From: Gemmiger gallinarum
Lineage (GTDB): Bacteria; Bacillota; Clostridia; Oscillospirales; Ruminococcaceae
DNA: 64,000 nucleotides
Assembly (NCBI RefSeq): GCF_014982805.1
Contig: NZ_JADCKC010000002.1
Span: 62,001 to 126,000, forward strand
Direction: 5' to 3'
Under the pieces are notes generated by a model that was not told the DNA's origin, did not search any database, and saw only the letters and a list, made by a program, of their open reading frames with translations. Below are positions 42,709-51,447 of this stretch, one piece after another. A program made the position numbers and the translations under genes. Numbering within the stretch: position 1 is the first letter of the stretch; every line of letters starts with the position of its first letter.

Positions 42709-43581
42709 TTACAGCGCGTCGACCGGAGTCTTGGTGCGGTCGGCATTGTAAACGTAGAAGCCCTTACCGGTCTTGCAACCCAGGTTGCCGCCGCGGACCA
42801 TCTTGCGGATGAGCGGGCAGGCACGGTACTTGCTGTCGCCGGTCTCCTTATACAGGACATCCATGATGGCCAGGCAGATATCCAGGCCAACAAAGTCGCC
42901 CAGCTCCAGGGGGCCCATGGGATGGTTGGCGCCCAGCTTCATGGCGGCGTCGATGCCGGCGATGTCGGAAACGCCCTCCATCTTGATGAAGGCAGCCTCA
43001 TTGATCATGGGGATCAGGATGCGGTTGACGACGAAGCCGGCAGCCTCATTGACCTGAACGGGGGTCTTGCCGATCTCAACGGAGATCTTCTTGATGGTCT
43101 CAACGGTCTCGGCGGGGGTGTTGACACCGGCGATGACCTCGATGAGCTTCATGCGGTCGGCGGGGTTGAAGAAGTGCATGCCCACCATGGGACGGGACAG
43201 GCCCTTGCCGATCTCGGTGATGGACAGGCTGGAGGTGTTGGAGGCAAAAACGCACTCCGGCTTGCAGATCTTGTCCAGCTCGGCAAAGGTGGTCTGCTTG
43301 ACCTTCATATCCTCAAAAGCAGCCTCGACGATGAGGTCGCAGTCTGCGCACAGGTCCTCTTTCAGGCCCGGGGTGATGGCAGCCAGGATGGCGTCAACCT
43401 TCTCCTGGGTCAGCTTGCCCTTGGCAACCAGCTTGGCGTAGCCCTTGGCGATCTTGTCCTTGCCGCCCTCGGCCCACTCCTGCTTGATGTCGCACAGGGC
43501 CACGGTGTAGCCCTCACACTGTGCAAATGCCTTCGCGATGCCCTGGCCCATGGTGCCAGCGCCGATAACGCCTACCTTCAT
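42709..43581 (-). CDS. hbd: 3-Hydroxybutyryl-CoA dehydrogenase (Hbd)
   Basis: 290 residues, usual length 280-290. NAD site VGVIGAGTMGQGIAKAF, catalytic His in MVGMHFFNPADRM, and the C-terminal domain with ANHPMGPLELGDFVGLD. Reduces acetoacetyl-CoA to 3-hydroxybutyryl-CoA. The start is ATG at 43581 with GGGAGG before it; sequence in frame upstream is not coding. Between crt and bcd in the operon. Confidence 0.95.
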   Translation of the reverse strand: MKVGVIGAGTMGQGIAKAFAQCEGYTVALCDIKQEWAEGGKDKIAKGYAKLVAKGKLTQEKVDAILAAITPGLKEDLCADCDLIVEAAFEDMKVKQTTFAELDKICKPECVFASNTSSLSITEIGKGLSRPMVGMHFFNPADRMKLIEVIAGVNTPAETVETIKKISVEIGKTPVQVNEAAGFVVNRILIPMINEAAFIKMEGVSDIAGIDAAMKLGANHPMGPLELGDFVGLDICLAIMDVLYKETGDSKYRACPLIRKMVRGGNLGCKTGKGFYVYNADRTKTPVDAL

Positions 43582-43615
43582 AGTAGTTAACCTCCCAAAA
43601 TGTAATATGAAAAAA

Positions 43616-44401
43616 TCAGTTGTTGGTGAAAACAGCTTTGGGCTTCGGCTTTTCCTTGGACAGGAAGCACTGCATGCCCTCCACCTGGTCGTGGGTCTCG
43701 AAGCAGTCGCCGAACAGCTTTTCCTCCACCTCAACGGCCTTGTCCATGGGCAGGCTGATGCCCTCGTTCATGGCCTTCTTGCAGTTGCGGACTGCAATGG
43801 GAGCGTTCTTGGCGATCTTGGAAGCCAGCTTCATGGCGTTGTCCATCAGCTCAGCCTGAGGATAGACCGCGTTGACCAGACCGATGCGCAGGGCCTCGTC
43901 CGCCTTGATGTTGAGAGCGGAGTAGACCATCTGCTTGGCCATGCCCATGCCCACCAGACGGGCCAGACGCTGGGTGCCGCCGAAGCCGGGGGTGATGCCC
44001 AGGCCCACTTCCGGCTGACCAAAGACAGCGTTGTCGGAGCAGATGCGGATGTCGCAGCTCATGGCCAGCTCATTGCCGCCGCCCAGAGCGAAGCCGTTGA
44101 CTGCCGCGATGACGGGCAGTGGGAAGTTCTCGATCATGAGGAAGATGTCGTTGCCCATCTTGCCGAAAGCCTCGCCCTCGGCCTTGGTCATGGTGGACAT
44201 GGAGCCGATGTCGGCGCCGGCAACGAAGCTCTTGTCCCCTGCACCGGTCAGGACGACGCAGCGGACGGTGTTCTGGTCGATGCCCTCAAAAGCAGCTTTC
44301 AGGTCGGCCAGAACTTCGGGGTTCAGGGCATTCAGGGCCTTGGGACGGTCGATGGTGACCACCGCAACGGCGCCCTGAACTTCGGTATTCACAAAAGACA
44401 T
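43616..44401 (-). CDS. crt: Crotonase / 3-hydroxybutyryl-CoA dehydratase (Crt)
   Basis: 261-residue enoyl-CoA hydratase-family protein. Oxyanion-hole and catalytic segments are visible: VAGADIGSM, ALGGGNELAMSCDIRI (first Glu) and EVGLGITPGFGGTQRL (second Glu). Removes water from 3-hydroxybutyryl-CoA to give crotonyl-CoA. Second gene of the operon, 32 bases after thl. Confidence 0.95.
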   Translation of the reverse strand: MSFVNTEVQGAVAVVTIDRPKALNALNPEVLADLKAAFEGIDQNTVRCVVLTGAGDKSFVAGADIGSMSTMTKAEGEAFGKMGNDIFLMIENFPLPVIAAVNGFALGGGNELAMSCDIRICSDNAVFGQPEVGLGITPGFGGTQRLARLVGMGMAKQMVYSALNIKADEALRIGLVNAVYPQAELMDNAMKLASKIAKNAPIAVRNCKKAMNEGISLPMDKAVEVEEKLFGDCFETHDQVEGMQCFLSKEKPKPKAVFTNN

Positions 44402-44433
44402 AGTGCGTATCTCCTTTATCGCTTATGAGGCGC

Positions 44434-45621
44434 TCAGTCCATCTCGACGATGGTGGCGCAGCCCATGCCGCCGCCGATGCACAGGGTAGCCAGGCCCTTC
44501 TTGGCGCCGCGATGCTTCATGGCGTAGAGCAGGGTGACCAGGATACGAGCGCCGGAAGCGCCGACGGGGTGGCCCAGAGCGATAGCGCCGCCATTGACGT
44601 TGACCTTGCTCATGTCGAACTCCAGGTCATGCGCAACAGCCAGGCTCTGTGCAGCGAAAGCCTCGTTGGCCTCGATGAGGTCCATATCGGCAACGGTCAG
44701 GCCGGTCTTCTCCATGACCTTGCGGGTAGCGGCGATGGGGCCGACACCCATGATGGAGGGATCCACGCCGCCCAGAGCGCCGCCGACCCAGGTAGCCATG
44801 GGGGTGATGCCCAGTTCCTTGGCCTTGTCCTCGCTCATGATGACCAAAGCAGCAGCGCCGTCGTTGATGGCGGAGGAGTTGCCGGCGGTGACGATGCCGT
44901 CCTTCTTGAAGGCGGGCTTCAGCTTGCCCAGGACTTCCATGGGGCTGAGACGGGGGCCCTCATCGGTATCGAAGACGATCTCGGCCTTCTTGGTCTTGAT
45001 GGTAACGGGGACGATCTCGTCCTTGAACGCGCCGGACTTGATGGCAGCGTCGGCCTTGACCTGGCTGTTGTAAGCGAACTCATCCAGCTGCTCACGGGTC
45101 AGGCCCCACTGCTCGGCAACGTTCTCAGCGGTGATGCCCATGTGGTAGTTGTTGAAAGCGTCCCACAGAGCGTCGTTGACCATGGTGTCGACCAGCTCGC
45201 TCTTGCCCATGGGGTAGCCCATGCGGTAGCCGTAGCGGCCCTTCATCATGGCAAAGGGAGCCATATCCATGTTCTCGGTGCCGCCTGCGACGACGATGTC
45301 GGCATCGCCGGCCTCGATCATCTGAGCAGCCATGTTGACGCAGTTCAGACCGGAGCCGCAGACAACGTTGACCGTAACAGCCGGGGTGGTGACAGGCAGG
45401 CCGGCTTTCAGGCTGGCCTGACGGGCGACGTTCTGGCCCAGACCGGCCTGGATGACGCAGCCCATGTACACATGGTCGACCTGCTCAGGCGTGATGCCGG
45501 CGCGGTTGATGGCTTCCTTGATGACGATGGAGCCCAGCTCTGCCGCGGGGACATTGGAAAGCGTGCCGCCGAACTTGCCGATGGCAGTACGGCAGGCGCT
45601 GGCAATGACGATCTTCTTCAT
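44434..45621 (-). CDS. thl: Acetyl-CoA C-acetyltransferase (thiolase)
   Basis: 395 residues. Condenses two acetyl-CoA to acetoacetyl-CoA. Nucleophile Cys in [12 protein letters not shown] (about residue 88), His in [13 protein letters not shown] and the second Cys in LCIGGGMG at the C-terminus are all present. First gene of the butyryl-CoA operon (thl-crt-hbd-bcd-etfB-etfA). Only 92 bases separate it from coaD upstream, and I could not find a convincing promoter there, so read-through from coaD is possible. Confidence 0.96.
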   Translation of the reverse strand: MKKIVIASACRTAIGKFGGTLSNVPAAELGSIVIKEAINRAGITPEQVDHVYMGCVIQAGLGQNVARQASLKAGLPVTTPAVTVNVVCGSGLNCVNMAAQMIEAGDADIVVAGGTENMDMAPFAMMKGRYGYRMGYPMGKSELVDTMVNDALWDAFNNYHMGITAENVAEQWGLTREQLDEFAYNSQVKADAAIKSGAFKDEIVPVTIKTKKAEIVFDTDEGPRLSPMEVLGKLKPAFKKDGIVTAGNSSAINDGAAALVIMSEDKAKELGITPMATWVGGALGGVDPSIMGVGPIAATRKVMEKTGLTVADMDLIEANEAFAAQSLAVAHDLEFDMSKVNVNGGAIALGHPVGASGARILVTLLYAMKHRGAKKGLATLCIGGGMGCATIVEMD

Positions 45622-45713
45622 GAAAACAGCCTCCTTGAATGTATGGATAGGACTATCGAGAACCTATGCTTATCGCAAGCCGCTTGCGCGGCGTGGACCT
45701 TGGTTGTGCGCGC

Positions 45714-46202
45714 TCAGACTTCGCCGCGCGCGGCTTTTTCCCGCAGCGCCGCGTCTACGCAGGGCGCCACGAACTTGGAAACATCCGCCCCGTAGTGGGC
45801 GGCCTCCTTGACGACGGTGCTGGACAGATAACTCCAGCGGATGGATGTAGCCAGGAACACCGTCTCGATGCCGGGGATGATGGCGTGGTTGGTGTGGGCA
45901 AGCTGGATCTCATTTTCAAAATCCGTGACCGCCCGCAGTCCCCGCACCATGACGGCGGCATTGTTGGCCTTGGCAAAATGTACCGTCAGCCCGTCAAAGG
46001 ACTTGACCTCCACGTTGGGCATGGACGCGCAGCACTTTTTGAGCAGTTCCACGCGCTCCTCCACCGTGAACAGCGGATGCTTGGCGCTGTTGATGAGCAC
46101 CGCCACGATGACCTTGTCAAACATCCGGGAAGCCCGTTTGATGATGTCAAGATGGCCATTGGTGACCGGATCAAAGCTGCCGGGATACATGGCTATGGGC
46201 AT
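45714..46202 (-). CDS. coaD: Phosphopantetheine adenylyltransferase (CoaD)
   Basis: 162 residues, usual length about 160. Makes dephospho-CoA from 4'-phosphopantetheine and ATP. Nucleotidyltransferase motifs YPGSFDPVTNGHLDI and WSYLSSTVVKE are present. The start at 46202 has GGAGG nine bases upstream; the frame continues to 46229 without a better start. Its position before the CoA-dependent butyrate genes is suggestive but may be chance. Confidence 0.95.
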   Translation of the reverse strand: MPIAMYPGSFDPVTNGHLDIIKRASRMFDKVIVAVLINSAKHPLFTVEERVELLKKCCASMPNVEVKSFDGLTVHFAKANNAAVMVRGLRAVTDFENEIQLAHTNHAIIPGIETVFLATSIRWSYLSSTVVKEAAHYGADVSKFVAPCVDAALREKAARGEV

Positions 46203-46352
46203 TGGGATCGACCTCCCAGTCGCCCGCACTGTTAAAAATGTAACAGGTCAGGGCAAAATCTTAAGGCACCGAAGTTCAATCCGTGCGTGTTTGGGTATTA
46301 CGTGGGAAAGGTTGGTGCCTGCCAGGGACGGTTTACGCCATCCTCATTTATA

Positions 46353-46381
46353 GTTTTACTATTTCGTTAAGGTTTTGTCAA
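46353..46381 (-). promoter_or_regulatory. coaD: coaD promoter
   Basis: Minus strand: TTGACA (46376-46381), 17 bases, TAAAAC (46353-46358). The leader of about 145 bases can pair AGGCACC with GGTGCCT about 50 bases apart; no riboswitch family is recognised. Confidence 0.6.
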
Positions 46382-46828
46382 TGGAAAGATGTGTTTTTTT
46401 TGATTTTTGGCGTCCCTTTGGTTATTTTTCGGTGTTATGCTTGTGTTTTTTCCACTTTTGTTGTCGCTTTTATACACTTTGCACTTTCGCTTTTTTGCAT
46501 TCCCCTTTCTGCCCCTTCGTCTTGTGCAGTGCCAGCCTTTCTCTTTACCTATTTATATAAGCCCCTTGGGGCAAAGCACAGTGCTTCCGGGCAGGCAAAA
46601 GCCAAAATGCCACAGCAGGCGGCAGAGAAAAAGTCAGGATCCTGCAGCACCCGCGGGGCGGCAGATGCAGGGCAGCGAAAAAAACGTTCCCCGGTGGAGG
46701 GCAAGGCCCGGTGCCCCGGCAGATACCGCCCTGCCGATAGAATTTTGCATTCCGACCTGCTTAAGCGACCCGCACGGAGTATCCGCCCCGTAATATTGCG
46801 GGATTTCGCTCTTTTTCCCCGCTTCCTC
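46382..46828. other. Long intergenic stretch without a supported gene
   Basis: About 450 bases between the divergent coaD and ptb promoters. The first part (46382-46560) is strongly T-rich on the plus strand with few A; the rest is GC-rich with several short inverted repeats. Open frames here have low-complexity or arginine-rich translations and no ribosome-binding site. An untranslated RNA or a decayed gene is possible, but I recognise none. Confidence 0.5.
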
Positions 46829-46857
46829 TTGACCCTCGCCCCGCTGCGTGTTATTCT
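46829..46857 (+). promoter_or_regulatory. ptb: ptb-buk promoter
   Basis: TTGACC (46829-46834), 17 bases, TATTCT (46852-46857), about 80 bases before the ptb ATG. Confidence 0.65.
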
Positions 46858-46942
46858 TTTAACAGATAGCGGCCTTTTTTGACGCAGCCGTGCGCCTGCC
46901 GCTGTTTTTTCAGGGTAAACAGCTAAACGAGGTGGAGTAACA

Positions 46943-47857
46943 ATGAATTTTGACGATTTGATTTCCCGTGTCAAAGAGTGTGAGAAAAAGACCGTTGCGG
47001 TCGCTGCTGCGGAGGACGACGCCGTTCTGGAAGCCGTCAACGCTGCCCGTGAGCAGGGCATTGCCGACGCCATTCTGGTGGGCGACGAGGCCAAGATCCG
47101 TGAGATCGCCGCTGAGCTGAACATCGACCTGACCGGCTGGCGCATTATCAACGAGCCGGACAAGGTCCAGGCTTCCCTGAAGGCCGTCAAGCTGGCCCAC
47201 GACGGCGAGGCCGATATGTACATGAAGGGCCTTTTGGACACCAAGACCTTCCTCAAGAGCATTCTGGACAAGGAGGTCGGCCTGCGCACCGGCAAGACCC
47301 TGTCCCACGTGGCCGTCTTCCAGGTGGAGGGCATTGAGCAGCTGCTCTTCCTCACCGACGTTGCCTTTGTCACCTATCCCTCTCTGGAGGACAAGGTCAA
47401 CATTATCGAGAACACCGTCGCCGTGGCCCATGCCTGCGGCGTCGCCTGCCCCAAGGTCGCGCCTTTGGCCGCCGTTGAGGTCGTCAACCCCAAGATGCCC
47501 TGCACCGTGGATGCCGACGAGCTGCGCAAGATGAACGAGGAGGGCAAGATCACCGGCTGCGTGGTGGACGGCCCCCTGTCCATGGACATCGCCATCGATC
47601 CCGAGGCTGCCGCTCACAAGGGCGCCCAGGACCGTCCTGCTGCCGGCCATGCGGACATTCTGCTCTTCCCCGACATCCAGGCAGGCAACCTGGTCTACAA
47701 GACTCTGGTCCACACCGCCAAGTGCGAGAACGGCTGCATCCTGACCGGCACCAAGGTCCCGGCCATTCTGACCAGCCGTTCCGATTCCTTCCAGACCAAG
47801 GTCAACTCCATCGCGCTGGCAGCCGTGGTGGCCGCCGGCCTGAGCAATGAGCAGTAA
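46943..47857 (+). CDS. ptb: Phosphate butyryltransferase (Ptb)
   Basis: 304 residues. Converts butyryl-CoA and phosphate to butyryl phosphate. The PTA_PTB fold is evident: MYMKGLLDTKTFLKSIL, VNIIENTVAVAHACG, GCVVDGPLSMDIAIDPEAA and GNLVYKTL. Length and direct pairing with butyrate kinase favour Ptb over phosphotransacetylase. GAGGTGGAGT lies before the ATG. It completes butyrate formation with ATP gain, separate from the operon making butyryl-CoA. Confidence 0.93.
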   Translation: MNFDDLISRVKECEKKTVAVAAAEDDAVLEAVNAAREQGIADAILVGDEAKIREIAAELNIDLTGWRIINEPDKVQASLKAVKLAHDGEADMYMKGLLDTKTFLKSILDKEVGLRTGKTLSHVAVFQVEGIEQLLFLTDVAFVTYPSLEDKVNIIENTVAVAHACGVACPKVAPLAAVEVVNPKMPCTVDADELRKMNEEGKITGCVVDGPLSMDIAIDPEAAAHKGAQDRPAAGHADILLFPDIQAGNLVYKTLVHTAKCENGCILTGTKVPAILTSRSDSFQTKVNSIALAAVVAAGLSNEQ

Positions 47858-47900
47858 TTGACGCGCAGTTTTCGCCGTGCATAAAGGAGAGTACGATTCC

Positions 47901-48968
47901 ATGTCTATCAAAAGCCTGATTATCAATCCCGGTTCCACCTCCACCAAGGTGGGCGTCTTTGAGGACGAGACCTTGCTGTTTGAGGAGACTTTGCGCCATC
48001 CCACCGAGGAGATCGCCAAGTATGCCTCCATCATCGACCAGAAGGACTTCCGCAAGCAAATCATCCTGGACTTCCTCAAGGAGAAAAACTGCGACGTTCA
48101 TTCTCTGGATGTCATCGTCGGCCGCGGCGGCCTGCTCAAGCCCATCCCCGGCGGCACCTACGCTGTCAGCGACGAGCTGCTGGCCGACCTGAAGAAGGGC
48201 GTCCAGGGCCAGCACGCCTCCAACCTGGGCGGCATTCTGGCCCGTGAGATCGGCGACGCCATCGGCAAGCCCTCCTACATCGTTGACCCCGTGGTCGTGG
48301 ATGAGCTGACCGATGTGGCCCGCATCTCCGGCATGCCCGAGCTGCCCCGCCGCAGCATCTTCCACGCCCTGAACCAGAAGGCTGTGGCCCGCCGCTACGC
48401 CAAGGAGCACGGCACCACCTACGATGCCCTCAACCTCATCGTCATCCACATGGGCGGCGGCGTCTCTGTGGGCGCTCACTCCATGGGCAAGGTCGTGGAT
48501 GTCAACAACATTCTGGATGGTGAGGGCTGCTTCAGCCCCGAGCGTGCCGGTACCGTTCCTGCGGGCGATCTCATCAAGATGTGCTTCTCCGGCAAGTATA
48601 CTCAGCAGGAGATCTACAAGAAGATCTGCGGCAACGGCGGTTTCAACGCCTACCTGCACACCAACGACGCCCGCGTGGTGGAGAAGATGGTGGAGGAAGG
48701 CGACGCCTACGCCAAGCTCATTCAGGATGCCTTCTACTACCAGATTGCCAAGGATGCCGGCGCCATGGCCGCGGTGCTCCACGGCAAGGTGGACCAGATC
48801 ATCCTGACCGGCGGCATTGCCTACGCTCAGCTGACGGTGGACAAGCTCACCGAGAGCCTGGGCTGGATCGCTCCCATCACCGTCTATCCCGGCGAGGACG
48901 AGCTGCTGGCCCTGGCACAGGGCGGTCTGCGCGTCATGACCGGCGAAGAGGAAGCCAAAGTTTACTAA
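47901..48968 (+). CDS. buk: Butyrate kinase (Buk)
   Basis: 355 residues, ASKHA-fold acetokinase family. [18 protein letters not shown] is the N-terminal phosphate-binding loop; [36 protein letters not shown] and [14 protein letters not shown] are family segments. Makes butyrate and ATP from butyryl phosphate. The start at 47901 has AAAGGAG ten or so bases upstream. Butyrate kinase rather than the CoA-transferase route is the less common solution in gut Ruminococcaceae. Confidence 0.95.
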   Translation: MSIKSLIINPGSTSTKVGVFEDETLLFEETLRHPTEEIAKYASIIDQKDFRKQIILDFLKEKNCDVHSLDVIVGRGGLLKPIPGGTYAVSDELLADLKKGVQGQHASNLGGILAREIGDAIGKPSYIVDPVVVDELTDVARISGMPELPRRSIFHALNQKAVARRYAKEHGTTYDALNLIVIHMGGGVSVGAHSMGKVVDVNNILDGEGCFSPERAGTVPAGDLIKMCFSGKYTQQEIYKKICGNGGFNAYLHTNDARVVEKMVEEGDAYAKLIQDAFYYQIAKDAGAMAAVLHGKVDQIILTGGIAYAQLTVDKLTESLGWIAPITVYPGEDELLALAQGGLRVMTGEEEAKVY

Positions 48969-48989
48969 AAACAATTTTATAAACAGCAG

Positions 48990-49023
48990 CGCCGCCCGGC
49001 GGGGAATTCCCCGCCGGGCGGCG
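48990..49023 (+). terminator. Terminator after buk: 34-base perfect palindrome
   Basis: A fully symmetrical sequence centred on AATT (49005-49008), with CGCCGCCCGGCGGGG on one side and its complement on the other, followed by a modest T-rich stretch. It lies 21 bases after the buk stop. Confidence 0.8.
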
Positions 49024-49056
49024 TTTGGTTTATGCTGGGCGTTTGGTTTATGCTGG
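49021..49056 (+). repeat. 18-base exact tandem duplication
   Basis: GCGTTTGGTTTATGCTGG occurs twice in a row (49021-49038, 49039-49056), starting in the last bases of the buk terminator palindrome. It doubles the T-rich tail of the terminator. Confidence 0.9.
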
Positions 49057-49078
49057 TGGAGGGACAAGGAAAAGGGGA

Positions 49079-49522
49079 TCAGGAAAGGACGCCGGTGGGC
49101 GAACAGGTGAGAGACAGGCTCACCGGGAAAGTGACCGGACCGGAGATGGTGGCGGACAGGTGGGCGGTGGCGCCAGTACCCCAGATGGACTGGCCGCTGT
49201 AGGACCAGCCGGACGCGACCGAGTGATCGCCGAAGGCGGTTATCATTGTAGCAGTGCTACCGTTATAAGAGAAGGAAGCATTCAAAACGACGGATGCAAC
49301 TATTTCTCCATCATATATGTACTCTCGCCGTACACTCCCGTTCTTTGTTTTGTCACGCTGAATAGAAGGATACTCGTAAATAGTCGTTGTGCAGACAACG
49401 CCATTGTCCAAAACTTCTTCGGTGACGGAAACAATATTAGCCTCGTACCCGTCGGCAAAACAGGGAACCGCCAGCGAAAGCATAATAAACAAAGAAAGTG
49501 CTACCACAAAAATCTTTTTCAT
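49079..49522 (-). CDS. Small secreted protein of unknown function
   Basis: 147 residues. Signal peptide MKKIFVVALSLFIMLSLAVP followed by CFA and predicted cleavage before DGYEA; the rest is a beta-rich exported domain containing VLNASFSYNGSTATMI and SGWSYSGQSIWGTG and ending SLTCSPTGVLS. Such short secreted proteins are widespread in Firmicutes without assigned role. GGAG stands nine bases before ATG 49522. It follows a membrane-protein gene and a PadR gene in one likely operon. Codons are more A+T-rich than in neighbouring operons. Confidence 0.7.
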   Translation of the reverse strand: MKKIFVVALSLFIMLSLAVPCFADGYEANIVSVTEEVLDNGVVCTTTIYEYPSIQRDKTKNGSVRREYIYDGEIVASVVLNASFSYNGSTATMITAFGDHSVASGWSYSGQSIWGTGATAHLSATISGPVTFPVSLSLTCSPTGVLS

Positions 49523-49542
49523 ATTTATTTGCTCCTTTATTC

Positions 49543-49953
49543 TCATTTTAATGGCATGGGCGTTGGAAAGGGCGTGTCTTCCCCAAAGTCATAAAACGTT
49601 GTCTGTGTCTCAACAATAACCACACCATCTGTTTTCCAAAAAAAGGCAATGACCCCCACCAGCAATGCAATAACCAGACAAATTGAAACTGCGGCCAGAC
49701 GCAGGCGGCGTTTGCGGGCACCGGCCCAACGTTCGGCCGTATCTGGCGGCATGGATTCCATAAACGCATCGGCTGCGTCTTGCGGACTGCCCAGTATCTG
49801 CTCCACTTCCGTCCAGGACGCATCGGGTGCTTCCTGCAGATAATCCCGCACGCTTTGGGCGGTCAGCCGATTAAACTCCCTCCGCTGTGTCCGACCACAG
49901 GCAAGCAAGCCGCCGGCGCGCCGGCAGTAATCTTTCACTTCCCTTTCATACAT
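49543..49953 (-). CDS. Small membrane protein (DUF6120-like)
   Basis: 136 residues. A soluble N-terminal part (about 1-80: EREVKDYCRRAGGLLACGRT, then EVEQILGSPQDAADAFMESM) precedes one TM helix (about 88-108, AAVSICLVIALLVGVIAFF) and a short outer tail. The N-terminal helical region resembles DUF6120/DUF1700-type proteins that are paired with PadR regulators. The start at 49953 has AAGGAGG seven bases upstream, at the end of padR. Function unknown. Confidence 0.72.
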   Translation of the reverse strand: MYEREVKDYCRRAGGLLACGRTQRREFNRLTAQSVRDYLQEAPDASWTEVEQILGSPQDAADAFMESMPPDTAERWAGARKRRLRLAAVSICLVIALLVGVIAFFWKTDGVVIVETQTTFYDFGEDTPFPTPMPLK

Positions 49954-49955
49954 GG

Positions 49956-50345
49956 TCATTCCTCCTTGTACAACTTATCATCCTGTGCCAGCAGGCCATC
50001 CAGTGCGCCGGTCATCTCACGATAAGCCGGCAGCAGTTCGTCCAGATATCGCTGTCCGGCGTCTGTCAGCTTAAAATAGACCCGGATGCGGTGATCTGCC
50101 TCCCGCTTGCCCGCCTCGGTAATATGGCCGTGCTCCTGCAGGCGATAGACAGCCAAATACAGTGTGTTGAAGGTATAGACACCACCCGTCAGCCGAGCCA
50201 GTTCCTGCGACATTTCGTAAACGTACATCGGCTTTTGCCGCAGCAGAAACAGGACCATCATCTCGGTAACGGCCTTTTTTATGGATTCCCGCATGCCGGC
50301 AGCTGTTCCGCTGCGGGAAGCACGGGAAGATTTGGAATCAGTCAT
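49956..50345 (-). CDS. PadR-family transcriptional regulator
   Basis: 129 residues. Winged helix: ESIKKAVTEMMVLFLLRQKP, MYVYEMSQELARLTGGVYTFNTLY with the YRLQEHGHI wing, then the C-terminal dimerisation helix. PadR proteins typically repress a neighbouring operon, often one for membrane stress or transport. ATG at 50345 is preferred; ATG at 50375 is possible. Leads the three-gene set 50345-49079. Confidence 0.88.
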   Translation of the reverse strand: MTDSKSSRASRSGTAAGMRESIKKAVTEMMVLFLLRQKPMYVYEMSQELARLTGGVYTFNTLYLAVYRLQEHGHITEAGKREADHRIRVYFKLTDAGQRYLDELLPAYREMTGALDGLLAQDDKLYKEE

Positions 50346-50477
50346 AGGAACACTTCCCATTTGTTGTGAGATCATTACGTGGGATTACAGATAAGTTTTA
50401 ATTCAATATAGCACAAAAACGGACAAGAATACATACATTTCATTAACAATTTTATTTGAAAAAGCATACCGTCAGAA

Positions 50478-50506
50478 TTGACAAATTTATTAAAGAAATG
50501 TATCAT
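50478..50506 (+). promoter_or_regulatory. Promoter of the secreted-protein gene at 50621
   Basis: TTGACA (50478-50483), 17 bases, TATCAT (50501-50506). It lies in an A+T-rich gap between divergent genes and predicts a leader of about 105 bases. Confidence 0.75.
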
Positions 50507-50620
50507 TAAATCAGAAGAAAAGTCGAGGATTCTTTTTTCAGCCTTTATGGGCCGGGTGCCGTAACGGTTTGATTTGTCCCCCTTCTCCATACAAACTATC
50601 GGGAAAGGCAGGTTTACAAG

Positions 50621-51337
50621 ATGAGATGGATGAAAAGATTGATGTCCGGTACGATTGCGGTCTGCCTGTTGTGCACCATGACTGCTCCCCTTTCCTCCGC
50701 CTCCACGGTAACCCCGGCGGAAATCCACTGCACGGCAGCGGTCACCACCGAGGATAAAACCATTCCGGTCCCGGTCACACAAAAGACGACGCAGACGGAC
50801 AACACAATAACGACAACCGTCCAGATACGGGTCCCGGAGCTATCCGCAGAAAATCCGGAATATGATGCCGACGCTTTGGGCCAGATCCGGGAAAAACGGC
50901 GCTTTACCTCACCGGCAGGCAATGGCGGTGAAGTTACATTTGCCGATCCCGGCCTCATCACTTATACGGCCACTCTGGTGTATAACGTGCAAACCGGGCA
51001 GAATGACTTCCGGAAATATGATCTCATCTCTTTCCGCCTGGATCGGGAAATTTATACCATGGCCCCCTACAACAGTGTGCACAATGCTGCCGTCCGGGTG
51101 GACCAGACCGGCTTCTCAGATCCTTCTCAGGATCCGGGCCTGCTTGAGGAGCAGAGCAAAGATCTGGGAGAGATCGAATACGGCAGAACATACAGCAAGG
51201 GCAATGACTGGCCGGATGACTGGCAGGCAGTGGGGACCGCATCCGGCTCTCCGCAGGTCGGCATCACCTACGACGTGCTTTTGGATTACGCCGACGGCAC
51301 CTCCCGGACGCTGTCCTTTACTCACTCTGCCCATTGA
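50621..51337 (+). CDS. Secreted protein of unknown function
   Basis: 238 residues. Signal peptide (basic MRWMKRLM, hydrophobic core to about 22, cleavage near SSA). The mature part is rich in Thr and in short beta stretches (TTTVQIRVPELSAENPEYD, ITYTATLVYNVQTGQNDF, VGITYDVLLDYADGTSRTL). No family recognised. It has its own promoter and terminator. Confidence 0.7.
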   Translation: MRWMKRLMSGTIAVCLLCTMTAPLSSASTVTPAEIHCTAAVTTEDKTIPVPVTQKTTQTDNTITTTVQIRVPELSAENPEYDADALGQIREKRRFTSPAGNGGEVTFADPGLITYTATLVYNVQTGQNDFRKYDLISFRLDREIYTMAPYNSVHNAAVRVDQTGFSDPSQDPGLLEEQSKDLGEIEYGRTYSKGNDWPDDWQAVGTASGSPQVGITYDVLLDYADGTSRTLSFTHSAH

Positions 51338-51383
51338 CATCCCCGGAGCGGATGTGGGGGTTCCGCCCTTTCTCATGTACAGC

Positions 51384-51427
51384 AAAGCCGTACCCGGCAG
51401 TTTCAACTGCCGGGTACGGCTTTTTTT
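51384..51427 (+). terminator. Terminator after the gene at 50621
   Basis: AAAGCCGTACCCGGCAGT and its complement pair perfectly (18 pairs) around TTCA, followed by more T. It also stands at the end of the converging M23 gene. Confidence 0.93.
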
Positions 51428-51447
51428 GCGCCCGCGGGACGCAAAGT

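Noticed and set aside
46203-46352. Riboswitch in the coaD leader
   Set aside because: One 7-base pairing across 50 bases is not enough; I see no conserved core of a known class.
46283-46882. Frame of 199 codons between coaD and ptb
   Set aside because: The translation is Phe/Cys-rich and then Arg/Lys-rich with no domain, no Shine-Dalgarno, and it spans the ptb promoter.
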